Assembly (NCBI RefSeq): GCF_009371985.2
Contig: NZ_VIKU02000003.1
Coordinates: 248,001-312,000, forward strand
Direction of reading: 5' to 3'
Source: Pelagihabitans pacificus
GTDB lineage: Bacteria > Bacteroidota > Bacteroidia > Flavobacteriales > Flavobacteriaceae
Length of the DNA: 64,000 bases
Below the pieces are notes generated by a model. It worked only from the letters and a program-made list of their open reading frames with translations. It searched no databases and was not told the DNA's origin. The number at the start of each line of letters is the position of its first letter. Position 1 is the first letter of the stretch. This document shows positions 44,096-53,261 of the stretch, one piece after another. The translations under genes and the position numbers were made by a program.

Positions 44096-44602
44096 ATGAA
44101 GATTGTAAAAACAGTAACGCTTTTATTCTTTTTTGGCACAATGGCCATGAACGCACAGGAAATCTCCAATCACGCCCTAGGATTGCGATTGGGGGATAGC
44201 GACGGTTTCGGGGCGGAAATCTCGTACCAAAAACAGATCAAACGCACCAATCGTTTGGAGCTGGACCTCGGATGGCGGGACAGCAGAAACTATGATGCTT
44301 TCAAATTGGCCGGATTATATCAATGGGTGTTGCCCATCGATGGTGGATTTAATTGGTATTACGGTTTTGGGGGCGGATTGGGAAGTGTAGATTTCGAGCC
44401 TAGATTCCGTGACGACGAGCCCTTTGATCCGGATGGTGGCCTTTTTATTTTCGCAGCGGGAGATATTGGCATCGAATATAATTTTGACTTTCCACTACTC
44501 CTCTCCCTGGATTTTAGACCTGAAATAGGGCTTATTGGCTACAACGACTTTTCGGATAATTTCGATTTTGACATCGCCCTTGGGGTCCGATATCAGTTTT
44601 AG
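44096..44602 (+). CDS. Small outer-membrane beta-barrel protein
   Basis: The product has 168 residues with a signal peptide ending AMNAQ. The mature chain alternates polar and hydrophobic residues in about eight strands (ALGLRLGDSDGFGAEISYQ, NRLELDLGWRDS, FKLAGLYQWVLPI, WYYGFGGGLGSVDFE, DIALGVRYQF) and ends in Phe, as outer-membrane barrels do. There is no recognisable binding motif. It is monocistronic, ended by a strong terminator at 44626. Confidence 0.75.
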   Translation: MKIVKTVTLLFFFGTMAMNAQEISNHALGLRLGDSDGFGAEISYQKQIKRTNRLELDLGWRDSRNYDAFKLAGLYQWVLPIDGGFNWYYGFGGGLGSVDFEPRFRDDEPFDPDGGLFIFAAGDIGIEYNFDFPLLLSLDFRPEIGLIGYNDFSDNFDFDIALGVRYQF

Positions 44603-44625
44603 TAAGAACAAAATAGGATTTTCGA

Positions 44626-44655
44626 AGCCCTGACCTAGACAGTCAGGGCTTTTTT
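44626..44655 (+). terminator. Intrinsic terminator after the barrel gene
   Basis: A 9-bp stem AGCCCTGAC / GTCAGGGCT with a 7-nt loop (CTAGACA), followed by six Ts. It isolates the barrel gene from the TlpA gene. Confidence 0.85.
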
Positions 44656-44672
44656 AATACTCGGTATATGAT

Positions 44673-44680
44673 TACCTTTG
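44673..44680 (+). promoter_or_regulatory. -7 element of the TlpA-family gene
   Basis: TACCTTTG fits TAnnTTTG exactly. It lies 21 bp before the ATG at 44702, just after the terminator of the upstream gene. Confidence 0.5.
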
Positions 44681-44701
44681 CCCTTTAATCAAGAGAAAAA
44701 A

Positions 44702-45832
44702 ATGAAAAATAGTATTGTAGCCCTTGGTGTTATAGCAGTATTGTTCGCTTGTAACAGTAAGCCGGATGGGTATACCGTGAACGGCAGTTTACGGGGCGAG
44801 GTCGAAAATGGAACGAAGGTATATCTCAAAACAATCGGAGATAACAACCAGCCTGTTGATGTGGATACCACCACTGTGGAAAACGGAAAATTTGTTTTTA
44901 CGGGGATGGCCGGTATTCCCGAAATGCACTACCTCTTTATAGACCAGGTTCAAGGAAATTCCGCTTTAGTCCTAGAAAATGGGGAGATTGAATGGTCGGC
45001 CCAGAAGGATAGTTTGAATGTGGCCAAAATCCAAGGCACCCCACAGAACGATATTTTTGCGGATTATCTAGAGAAGTTCCAAGGGATTTCCAAAAGGGCC
45101 CAATCGATTCAGGAAGACATGCAAAAGGCAAGTACTTCAAGAGACGATGCGACGCTTACGGCCCTCAAGGAAGAAATGAACGAATTGCAGGAAGAGTATA
45201 AGAACTTCGACCTCACCTATATCAAGGAACATCCCAACGGACTCATATCGGCCTTGTTGATCGATCGGGCCTTGGCGTCCCGTACGATTCCAACCGAGGA
45301 GATTCAAGCCATGTATGATGGACTTTCCCCTGAAATAAAGGAAACAAAAGCCGCCAAAAAGGTATTGGAAAAGTTAGAGGAGTTCAGGAAAAAGGAAGAA
45401 ACGGCCAAAAATACCGAAATCGGGGCAACCGCTCCAAACTTTAGTGCTCCAGACCCCAACGGAAACGAATTGAGCCTGGAAAGCGTGAAAGGAAAATTGA
45501 CCTTGGTTGATTTCTGGGCCGCTTGGTGCCGCCCCTGTCGTGCCGAGAACCCGAACATCGTGAAGGTGTATGAAAAATATCATGACAAAGGCTTTAATGT
45601 CATCGGTGTATCATTGGATAGAAAGGCAGAGGACTGGAAAAAGGCCATCGCTGATGATAAATTGGCCTGGAACCAGGTCTCGAACTTGGCATATTTTAAC
45701 GATCCCATTGCAAAATTGTACAACGTGGACGCCATTCCTGCCGCTTTTCTGTTGGATGAGAACGGTGTAATTGTAGCAAAAAACCTTCGAGGGGACGCCC
45801 TAGAGGAAACGGTGTCCGAACTTTTGAACTAA
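44702..45832 (+). CDS. TlpA-family thioredoxin-like lipoprotein with N-terminal DUF4369
   Basis: The product has 376 residues from MKNSIVALGVIAVLFACNS, with a lipobox at LFAC. The N-terminal third (GYTVNGSLRGEVENGTKVYL) is a DUF4369 domain. A helical middle follows, and the thioredoxin fold begins with IGATAPNFSAPDPNGNELSL. The active site is Cys276-RPC279 in WAAWCRPCRAENP. Such proteins reduce disulfides in the periplasm, for example in cytochrome c maturation. It has its own promoter and terminator. Confidence 0.92.
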   Translation: MKNSIVALGVIAVLFACNSKPDGYTVNGSLRGEVENGTKVYLKTIGDNNQPVDVDTTTVENGKFVFTGMAGIPEMHYLFIDQVQGNSALVLENGEIEWSAQKDSLNVAKIQGTPQNDIFADYLEKFQGISKRAQSIQEDMQKASTSRDDATLTALKEEMNELQEEYKNFDLTYIKEHPNGLISALLIDRALASRTIPTEEIQAMYDGLSPEIKETKAAKKVLEKLEEFRKKEETAKNTEIGATAPNFSAPDPNGNELSLESVKGKLTLVDFWAAWCRPCRAENPNIVKVYEKYHDKGFNVIGVSLDRKAEDWKKAIADDKLAWNQVSNLAYFNDPIAKLYNVDAIPAAFLLDENGVIVAKNLRGDALEETVSELLN

Positions 45833-45855
45833 CCAATCGATTTTCAAAAAAATAA

Positions 45856-45885
45856 AAGCCCCAACGGAATGATCCATTGGGGCTT
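45856..45885. terminator. Bidirectional terminator between convergent genes
   Basis: A perfect 9-bp stem AAGCCCCAA / TTGGGGCTT with a 12-nt loop. It is flanked by A-rich sequence on the left and a T-run on the right, so it serves both the TlpA gene and the LVIVD lipoprotein gene. Confidence 0.85.
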
Positions 45886-45907
45886 GGTTTTTTATATCGG
45901 TATCGGT

Positions 45908-47545
45908 TTAGAACTTATTCTGTACGTCCCTGAAGGTACCTGTTATTTCGGTATTGCCGTTTCTGACAACGTCACCGAAAACATTCACTACGGAATTGGC
46001 ACCTAGAAACTCCAAGGTAGCACCTTCATTCAAAATTAAATCACCATAGATGGTCAGATTTCCTTCCACCCTAAAAGTAGCGCCCTCACCCAAGGTAACA
46101 TTTCTTCTTTTATTGTTTCGGGCGACCACCAGTGTTCCGTTCATTTCGAAAACGGCATTTTCATTGATGTTCACAGCTTCCCTTACCGTCCAAGAACCGC
46201 ATAGCAAGAGCGACCCGTTTACATTCAAGGTCCTAAATCGCTTGGAACCACTATAGGCCAAAATAGCACCCGTATCAACACTCAAGTTTGAACTTCCTTC
46301 GTAAATAGGGGTTTCAGTACAAGCTGCTACCAGACTGGCACTGGGCTTGTTCATTTTAATGATCTGGAGTCCTGACTTTCCTGAGGCGGCAAAAGCATAA
46401 TCACCCTTAGACTCTACATAGTTGATCGATCCGTTCAACTCGATAATTCCGACCAAGTCGGTATTGTTTCCGTTGTCTTCCGACAAACATAATCCGGCTC
46501 CACCATTGGCCATGAGCACCACCCCTTCATTGATTGCCACCGCATTTGTTACGATGTCCGAACTATCTACTCCGTCGGGATTAATCAAAATGGGGACGTG
46601 TTCCAAGAGCGTTCCGGAACTTAAATCATAAACACCGGCACCTTTGGAACCTTCAGAAACAATAATCTTATCTTCATAAAAATCAAGGGTACGTTTGGAA
46701 AAGTCCCCAAAGTCGGAGTTGATGGCAATATCTTGTTTCGTTTCCAGATTCGCGTCAAGCAGGCTAACCCCATGACTTCCGTCCAAAATGGCAATATCGT
46801 TATCTTTTACCGCCATCGCCCTTAAGTCGGCAAAAGGTACCTCCTGTACCATTTCTACGGTATTTTTATCATATACTCGCAATAAGCCGTCCTTACCACT
46901 GGCCACTAAAAGCTTATCGCCCATTACCTTGACATCGGTGGCATTAAAGCCTTCTTGAAAACCATAGGTAATCCCGCCCCCAAGGTCAAACCGACCATTT
47001 GAAACCGTTATTTTTCCAACGAACGAGTTGAAATCCGCGGTTGCGGATTTTTCAGAGTCGAAGCCACCTGCAATGTATACATAGCCGTTGTCGTATTTCA
47101 CAGCGTTGATATCCGCGTTCGTGTAGTATAGTCGACCTGTTACCCTTGGATTATTGGGGTCACTGATGTTAATCGCATCCACACCGCCTAAATAGGTTGC
47201 GCCTGCCGTATTATAGGAGACATAGGCGTAATCGCCCTCTACATCTACATGGGATGCGGTAAGCAAAGTACCACTATAGGTAGGTGAATTCACTTGGGCC
47301 ACCAAGGTCAAGGGGTAATCCCCAGCCTCACCGTCATTACTGCTTTTTGAGAATCTTCCTGTGGACTTATCCTGCTCAAAAATATCAAGCACCCCGGAAT
47401 TATCGAAGCTGATACTGTTGTCAAGAACACTTTGATCGCCTTCTAGGACCACATCGTCTTTCGGGTCGCTATAAACGGTAGTTTCGTCGCTACAGGACAC
47501 TAAAAATGCCATGGTGGCCAATGCCACTAGGGAAAGTTTTTTCAT
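45908..47545 (-). CDS. Surface-type lipoprotein with LVIVD-like beta-propeller repeats and a beta-helix tail
   Basis: The product has 545 residues from MKKLSLVALATMAFLVSCSDE, with a lipobox and a charged SDE directly after the Cys, as in surface-exported lipoproteins. Residues from about 85 to 385 repeat a propeller pattern (HVDVEGDYAYVSYNTAG, VKYDNGYVYIAGGFD, VKVMGDKLLVASGKDGL, ESKGDYAFAASGKSGLQII) that resembles LVIVD repeats. From about 430 the chain has short repeating strands (NENAVFEMNGTLVVA, GEGATFRVEGNLTIYG, NEGATLEFLG) like a right-handed beta-helix. Function unknown; adhesion or glycan binding would fit. Confidence 0.75.
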   Translation of the reverse strand: MKKLSLVALATMAFLVSCSDETTVYSDPKDDVVLEGDQSVLDNSISFDNSGVLDIFEQDKSTGRFSKSSNDGEAGDYPLTLVAQVNSPTYSGTLLTASHVDVEGDYAYVSYNTAGATYLGGVDAINISDPNNPRVTGRLYYTNADINAVKYDNGYVYIAGGFDSEKSATADFNSFVGKITVSNGRFDLGGGITYGFQEGFNATDVKVMGDKLLVASGKDGLLRVYDKNTVEMVQEVPFADLRAMAVKDNDIAILDGSHGVSLLDANLETKQDIAINSDFGDFSKRTLDFYEDKIIVSEGSKGAGVYDLSSGTLLEHVPILINPDGVDSSDIVTNAVAINEGVVLMANGGAGLCLSEDNGNNTDLVGIIELNGSINYVESKGDYAFAASGKSGLQIIKMNKPSASLVAACTETPIYEGSSNLSVDTGAILAYSGSKRFRTLNVNGSLLLCGSWTVREAVNINENAVFEMNGTLVVARNNKRRNVTLGEGATFRVEGNLTIYGDLILNEGATLEFLGANSVVNVFGDVVRNGNTEITGTFRDVQNKF

Positions 47546-47689
47546 ACTAAGTAGGTTATCCAATTAGATTTGGGTTCTAATCAAACGCTAAACTACGGCA
47601 GATGGTATAAATTCCTACTTTTTTTTCGATGAACGACCTGTTTTCACTATTCAATCGTTGCCTACCAGAACTTCTACGCAGTACTATTG

Positions 47690-48340
47690 CTAAATTTTTC
47701 CCATTTTTTCGAGTACAAAGAGGATAACGATGGGAATTGCCAATAAAACGACCATTAGGGTCTCGGTATACAAAAGATTGGGAAGAAAGAGCAAGGTAAT
47801 GACATAGCCCCCCATTGCACCACCGAAATGGGCGGTATGACCAATATTGCCTACCCGGTTTTTCATTCCATAAATAGAATAGAGCAAATATCCGATACCG
47901 ACCACATAAGCCGGAATTGGAACGGGAATGAAAAATAGATAGAGACTCATACTGGGTTGCAACAGGATTGCCGCATACAGCACACCCGTAACCGCACCGC
48001 TTGCCCCCACCGCACTATAATAGGGTTCATCTTTGTGGAAGAATACCGCCAATAAGCTACCGGCCGCCAGACTGATGAAGTACACCCCTAGAAACTTGCC
48101 CACTCCCAACCAAGAGATTACAACACCCGCAAAGAAATAGAGGGTCAACATGTTAAATAGCAGGTGGGTCCAGTCTACGTGTAAAAAACCGGAGGTAAGC
48201 ATTCGTTCCCTTTGTCCCGACTGAATCGGGGCAATTCCAAATTTATAACGTTCAAAGAAAGCACGGTCGTCAAACCCTTTAATGGATACCAATACGTTGG
48301 CGGCAATAATGGCAATGGTAGCAATATGTATGTCGTACAT
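47690..48340 (-). CDS. Rhomboid-family intramembrane serine protease
   Basis: The product has 216 residues with about six membrane helices. The catalytic Ser114 lies in AVGASGAVTGVLY and His171 in NIGHTAHFGGAMGG. The first-loop HLLFNMLTLYFFAG with its Asn is also present. Rhomboids cut membrane-spanning substrates within the bilayer. The gene is monocistronic and divergent from the acyltransferase gene; its ATG is 55 bp from the other. Confidence 0.92.
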   Translation of the reverse strand: MYDIHIATIAIIAANVLVSIKGFDDRAFFERYKFGIAPIQSGQRERMLTSGFLHVDWTHLLFNMLTLYFFAGVVISWLGVGKFLGVYFISLAAGSLLAVFFHKDEPYYSAVGASGAVTGVLYAAILLQPSMSLYLFFIPVPIPAYVVGIGYLLYSIYGMKNRVGNIGHTAHFGGAMGGYVITLLFLPNLLYTETLMVVLLAIPIVILFVLEKMGKI

Positions 48341-48372
48341 CCAGTTCGATTATGTTACGTGCCAAATATAGC

Positions 48373-48380
48373 TATATTTG
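48373..48380 (+). promoter_or_regulatory. -7 element of the acyltransferase gene
   Basis: TATATTTG fits TAnnTTTG exactly, 15 bp before the ATG at 48396. No clear -33 TTTG is seen. Confidence 0.4.
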
Positions 48381-48395
48381 TCTAGATTTTTTTGA

Positions 48396-49307
48396 ATGCA
48401 ATTACTCGTTTTTATACTGGCCTATCCGTTTATTTGGCTTATTTCCATCCTTCCGTTTCGGCTGTCGTACCTGTTTTCAGATGTGGTTTTTTTTCTGGTA
48501 TATCATGTAGTAGGTTATCGAAGAAAAGTAGTGCGCGAAAACTTGCAATTGGTTTTTCCTGGGAAGTCGGCGGTAGAGATCAAACGGATCGAAAAAGCCT
48601 TTTTCAAACATATGTGTGACGTTTTTCTGGAGATGGTCAAAACGATGAATGTCTCCAAAACGGAAATCGCCAAGCGGTACCGCTTGAAAAACATTGAGCT
48701 CATTCAACGAATCGAGCAACAAAAAAGCATTCTGGTGGTGTGCTCCCATTACGCCTGTTGGGAATGGAATATGAGCATGAACGACCATATACAATCCAAG
48801 GGTTATGCGGTATACCAGCGTATCACGAACAAGTATTTTGATCGATGGGCTCGAAGGGTGAGAGCCAAATGGAATACCACCCTGATAACCCAGCAAGAAA
48901 CGGCAAAAACGGTTGTTCGCAACAAGCAACAGCAGATTACCGGTGTTTTCGGAATGGTCAGCGATCAGTCGCCCCAAGCACACAGGGCCCAATATTGGAC
49001 GGAATTTATGGGAATTAAGGTACCGGTCATCAACGGGGCGGAGACCCTGGCCCGTAAAATGGATTTGGCGGTGGTCTTTCTTAAGGTCTCAAAGCTGAAG
49101 CGAGGGCACTACGAAGCTGAATTTACTACGATTACCACTGCTGGAACACAAACGGAAAAAAACGAGATTACCGATGCCTTCCTGCGCATGGCCGAACAGC
49201 AAATCTATGAGAAGCCCGAGTACTACTTGTGGACCCATAAACGTTGGAAACATCGGGATAAGGTTCCCGAGGCGTTCGCCTCAAGTTCCAATGCAAAAAA
49301 TTCCTAA
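48396..49307 (+). CDS. LpxL/HtrB-family lysophospholipid/lipid A acyltransferase
   Basis: The product has 303 residues. It has a hydrophobic N-terminal anchor (LLVFILAYPFIWLISILPF), the GYRRKVVRENLQLVFP segment, the catalytic H-x4-E at His118-Glu123 (CSHYACWEW), SDQSPQ and the YLWTHKRWK end. Such enzymes add secondary acyl chains to lipid A, or amino-lipid chains in Bacteroidota. It fits with the LpxH-like gene 8 kb upstream as part of lipid A synthesis, though they are not in one operon. Confidence 0.88.
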   Translation: MQLLVFILAYPFIWLISILPFRLSYLFSDVVFFLVYHVVGYRRKVVRENLQLVFPGKSAVEIKRIEKAFFKHMCDVFLEMVKTMNVSKTEIAKRYRLKNIELIQRIEQQKSILVVCSHYACWEWNMSMNDHIQSKGYAVYQRITNKYFDRWARRVRAKWNTTLITQQETAKTVVRNKQQQITGVFGMVSDQSPQAHRAQYWTEFMGIKVPVINGAETLARKMDLAVVFLKVSKLKRGHYEAEFTTITTAGTQTEKNEITDAFLRMAEQQIYEKPEYYLWTHKRWKHRDKVPEAFASSSNAKNS

Positions 49308-49335
49308 TGCCAAAAAGGTCCGTTCTTTTTGAAAT

Positions 49336-50724
49336 TTATTCCTTTACTATTTCTTCAATTTCTTCAATTATCCTATCCGCCAGGGCATCGGCTTCCCGCT
49401 GGCTTTGTGCCTCGGTGTAGATACGAATGATGGGTTCGGTATTTGATTTCCGTAGATGCACCCAATTCTCCGTAAAATCGATTTTCACCCCGTCGATGGT
49501 AGATAGTTCCTCGTCTTCGTATTTTTTGGCCATGGCCTTAAGAATTCCGTCTACATCCAATCCCGGGGTCAATTCAATTTTCTTTTTGCTCATAAAATAA
49601 GATGGGTAGCTTGCGCGTAATTGGGCAACGCTACCGCCCCTTTCCGCCATGAGCATCAGAAACAAGGCCGTACCCACTAGGGAATCCCGTCCGTAATGGC
49701 TTTCAGGGTATATAATACCGCCATTCCCCTCGCCGCCGATAATGGCATTGGTCGCCTTCATTTTGGTTACTACATTGACCTCGCCTACTGCGGCAGCCTC
49801 ATAGGTGCCACCGTGCTTCTCGGTAATGTCCCGCAAAGCTCTCGAGGATGACAGGTTCGACACCGTATTTCCGCTGGTCTTTCCCAATACATAATCGGCA
49901 CAGGCCACTAAGGTGTATTCTTCCCCGAACATTTCGCCATCATTACTGATGAAGGCCAGTCGGTCTACATCGGGATCCACCACAATTCCGAAATCGGCTT
50001 TTTCCTTTACCACCAATTCACAGATATCCCCCAAATGTTGTTTCAAGGGCTCCGGGTTGTGGGGGAAATGCCCTGTGGGCTCACAATACAACTCGATCAC
50101 TTCGACCCCCAAGGCCTCGAGCAACCTAGGTATTGCGATTCCTCCCGTGGAATTGACCCCGTCAACGACCACTTTGAACTTCGCTTGTTTGATGACATCC
50201 ACATCGACCAGCGACAGGTTTAAGACCTCATCGATATGGATATCGATGTAGGCATCGTTTCGGGTAATCGTTCCCAAATCATCCACTTCGGAAAAGACAA
50301 AATCCTCATTCTCCGCTATTTCAAGAATTTTGGCACCTTGGGCAGCATCTAAAAACTCTCCTTTTTCATTCAAAAGTTTAAGGGCATTCCACTGCTTGGG
50401 ATTGTGGCTGGCCGTTAGGATGATTCCACCATCCGCCTTCTCCAAAGGAACGGCTATCTCTACCGTGGGTGTAGTAGAAAGGTCCAAATCGATCACATCG
50501 ATTCCAAGACCTACCAAGGTAGCTACCACCAGATTTTGAATCATTTCACCGGATAGCCTTGCGTCCCGGCCGATGACCACGGTAAGCTTCTCTTTTTGGC
50601 TGTAGGTTTTGAGCCAACTACCGTAGGCCGCGGCGAACTTCACCGCATCGATCGGGGTAAGATTGTCTCCGGGCTTGCCTCCAATAGTACCACGTATTCC
50701 TGAAATAGATTTAATAAGTGTCAT
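49336..50724 (-). CDS. glmM: Phosphoglucosamine mutase
   Basis: The product has 462 residues of the alpha-D-phosphohexomutase family. The phosphoserine Ser106 lies in LTASHNPKQWNALK, the metal-binding loop is DPDVDRLAF, the sugar-binding loop GGEGNGGIIYP, and the phosphate-binding motif RKSNTEPIIRIYTEA. It converts glucosamine-6-phosphate to the 1-phosphate for UDP-GlcNAc. The N-terminal SGIRGTIGGKP also fits. No glmU or glmS is nearby. Confidence 0.9.
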   Translation of the reverse strand: MTLIKSISGIRGTIGGKPGDNLTPIDAVKFAAAYGSWLKTYSQKEKLTVVIGRDARLSGEMIQNLVVATLVGLGIDVIDLDLSTTPTVEIAVPLEKADGGIILTASHNPKQWNALKLLNEKGEFLDAAQGAKILEIAENEDFVFSEVDDLGTITRNDAYIDIHIDEVLNLSLVDVDVIKQAKFKVVVDGVNSTGGIAIPRLLEALGVEVIELYCEPTGHFPHNPEPLKQHLGDICELVVKEKADFGIVVDPDVDRLAFISNDGEMFGEEYTLVACADYVLGKTSGNTVSNLSSSRALRDITEKHGGTYEAAAVGEVNVVTKMKATNAIIGGEGNGGIIYPESHYGRDSLVGTALFLMLMAERGGSVAQLRASYPSYFMSKKKIELTPGLDVDGILKAMAKKYEDEELSTIDGVKIDFTENWVHLRKSNTEPIIRIYTEAQSQREADALADRIIEEIEEIVKE

Positions 50725-50818
50725 ACTCTATTAAAAAGTTTTTGCAAATATAGAAGGTTGCCTTTAATCAACGAGGGGTAATTCGTAAATTCGACCCTAA
50801 CAAGGTACCCGAACCACT

Positions 50819-51403
50819 ATGAACTTTTTAGCCCATATTTATTTGTCCTTTGACGATGACGACATCACCCTTGGTAACTTTATCGCCGATAGTATTCGTG
50901 GCAATAAGTTTGGCCATCTCCCGGCACGCGTACAAAAAGGCATCTTACTTCATCGGGAAATCGACACGTTTACCGATACACACCCTATTCCCAAGGAAAG
51001 TAGCAAGCGATTGCACCAAAACTACAGTCATTATAGCAGGGTAATCGTTGATATATATTACGATCATTTTTTGGCCAAGAACTGGAAACGGTATTCCGAT
51101 ACCCCCTTGTCGCTTTTCGTAGAGCGGTTTTATGATTTGCTGGAAGAGCGCTATGAGATACTTCCGGAAGGCATCAAAAGAATGATGCCCTACATGATTT
51201 CCGACAATTGGATCTATAACTATTCAAAGATGGAAGGCATCGCAAAAGTGTTGAACGGCATGAATCGAAGGACTCGAAATCGCTCCAAAATGAATTTTGC
51301 TATTTTAGACCTCGAAGAACATTATGAAATCTTTGAAAAAGAGTTTACCGACTTCTTTGAGGAACTAATGGTTTTTTCAAAACAGAAGTATAATTCCTTA
51401 TAA
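50819..51403 (+). CDS. Acyl-carrier-protein phosphodiesterase (AcpH/DUF479)
   Basis: The product has 194 residues. It begins MNFLAHIYLSFDDDDITLGNFIADSIRG and contains GILLHREIDTFTDTHPI and SRVIVDIYYDHFLAKNW. The His and Asp residues of an HD-type phosphodiesterase are in place. AcpH removes the phosphopantetheine arm from holo-ACP. The cluster ACP at 4777 and the primary AcpP are possible substrates. It is monocistronic, 94 bp from glmM on the other strand. Confidence 0.9.
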   Translation: MNFLAHIYLSFDDDDITLGNFIADSIRGNKFGHLPARVQKGILLHREIDTFTDTHPIPKESSKRLHQNYSHYSRVIVDIYYDHFLAKNWKRYSDTPLSLFVERFYDLLEERYEILPEGIKRMMPYMISDNWIYNYSKMEGIAKVLNGMNRRTRNRSKMNFAILDLEEHYEIFEKEFTDFFEELMVFSKQKYNSL

Positions 51404-51502
51404 GGGAATTGGTAAAAAACGAATTACTTGAAACAGCTTCCATAACCGACAACAAACGTATCACCTGAACTATAAATCCAATTGAAATTCCAAATATCCA
51501 CG

Positions 51503-53194
51503 ATGAACCGCTTAAAATTACTTCTCCCGCTCCTCAGCCTATTTTTTAGTATCAATTGTGCCAAACGCCTTGTCCCGCCTACGGGCCTAATCACTGAAAA
51601 GGCGATGGTCGTATCCGCTAGGGAGGAAGCGTCTAAAATAGGGGTCGAAATCCTTCAAAAAGGGGGTAATGCCTTCGATGCCATGGTAGCGACCGAAATG
51701 GCACTTGTGGTAGCATATCCCTTTGCAGGAAACTTGGGAGGAGGAGGCTTTATGGTCTATCGCAAGGCCACCGGGGAGGTAGGCGGATTGGATTACCGAG
51801 AAAAAGCCCCTTTGTCGGCCTATCCGGACATGTACCTGGATTCTTTGGGAAATGTTATTCCAGGGATGAGTACGATGGGAGCTACGGCTGTAGGTGTTCC
51901 CGGAACCGTAGCGGGAATTGTGGAAGTCCACGAAAAATTTGGGTCGCTCCCTTTAAAAGAAATTATGGCTCCTGTAATCGCCTTGGCCAAGAGGGGTGTC
52001 GTCGTTACGGAGAAACAGGCGGCACGTTTTGAAAACTACAAGGAATCGATTTTGGAAATTAACGGAGGACGCACCTCTTTTCCTATTAACGCCAAGGTCG
52101 GGGACACCCTGAAATACCCTGTTTTAGCCAATACCTTCAGTCGTATTTCCGAAAATGGGCGAGACGGATTCTACAAAGGGGAAACGGCGCGTACACTTGC
52201 CTCCTTTATACAGGAAAAAGGAGGTTTTGTCACTGAGGAGGATTTGGCCAAATACAAGGCTGTATGGCGCGAACCCATCATTTTTGACTATAAGGATTTG
52301 AAAATAATTTCCATGAGTCCGCCGAGCAGTGGTGGGGTTACTATCAATCAGATTTTTAAGATGATGGAGCCCTACGACCTGGGTGATTATGGACACAATT
52401 CCCCTAAGACCATCCAACTATTTACCGAGGCTTCCCGCCGCGCCTATGCAGATCGCAATTATTTTCTCGGGGACCCTGATTTTGTCAATATCCCACTAGA
52501 GGTCCTGCTTAGCGATGGGTATCTTGACGAACGAATGGCAGATTTTTCGTTTGAAAAAGCCACCCAATCCTCCGAAGTGGAGAGAGGTCAAATCGAAGTG
52601 GTGGAAAGTATGGAAACCACCCACTACTCTATTGTAGATGCCGCAGGAAATGCGGTTTCGGTCACTACCACCTTGAACGGCGCTTACGGATCGAAACTCT
52701 ATTGCGATGCGCTGGGATTTTTCCTGAATAACGAAATGGACGATTTTAGTGCAAAACCCGGGGTACCCAATATGTTTGGACTCATCGGAGCCGAAGCCAA
52801 CAGCATTGCTCCTGAAAAAAGGATGTTAAGCAGCATGACCCCAACCATCGTGGAAAAGGATGACGAATTGTATATGGTCGTGGGAACCCCAGGGGGGTCT
52901 ACCATTATTACCGCTGTGGCACAGACGATTTTAAATACCTACGAATTTAACATGAGCATGCAGGAAGCGGTGAACGCACCCCGTTTTCACCACCAATGGC
53001 TACCCGATATGATTATGTTCGAACCCGAAGGGTTTTCGGAAGAATTGAAAACGGTCCTCAAATCCAAAGGATATATTATCAATGAAGGACGCACCCCGAT
53101 TATTGGAAAGGTCGACGCTATAAGAGTGTTGCCTAACGGTACATTGGAAGGCGGTGCCGATAAACGGGGAGATGATGCGGCCGTAGGGTACTAG
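51503..53194 (+). CDS. ggt: Gamma-glutamyltransferase, lipoprotein form
   Basis: The product has 563 residues from MNRLKLLLPLLSLFFSINCAK, with a lipobox-like end. It is an N-terminal nucleophile hydrolase: the large subunit starts at KAMVVSAREEASKIG, and autocleavage should expose Thr373 in METTHYSIVDAAGNAVSVT. The substrate loop contains SSMTPTIV and VGTPGGSTII. It cleaves glutathione or gamma-glutamyl peptides in the periplasm. I took the ATG at 51503; an upstream TTG adds only seven residues. The next gene follows after 67 bp. Confidence 0.93.
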   Translation: MNRLKLLLPLLSLFFSINCAKRLVPPTGLITEKAMVVSAREEASKIGVEILQKGGNAFDAMVATEMALVVAYPFAGNLGGGGFMVYRKATGEVGGLDYREKAPLSAYPDMYLDSLGNVIPGMSTMGATAVGVPGTVAGIVEVHEKFGSLPLKEIMAPVIALAKRGVVVTEKQAARFENYKESILEINGGRTSFPINAKVGDTLKYPVLANTFSRISENGRDGFYKGETARTLASFIQEKGGFVTEEDLAKYKAVWREPIIFDYKDLKIISMSPPSSGGVTINQIFKMMEPYDLGDYGHNSPKTIQLFTEASRRAYADRNYFLGDPDFVNIPLEVLLSDGYLDERMADFSFEKATQSSEVERGQIEVVESMETTHYSIVDAAGNAVSVTTTLNGAYGSKLYCDALGFFLNNEMDDFSAKPGVPNMFGLIGAEANSIAPEKRMLSSMTPTIVEKDDELYMVVGTPGGSTIITAVAQTILNTYEFNMSMQEAVNAPRFHHQWLPDMIMFEPEGFSEELKTVLKSKGYIINEGRTPIIGKVDAIRVLPNGTLEGGADKRGDDAAVGY

Positions 53195-53261
53195 GCTCCG
53201 ATTTGGGTTCGCCCAAGAAAAGGAAGTGCTGTTAATAAGAGCGAAAACGAACAACAATGAT

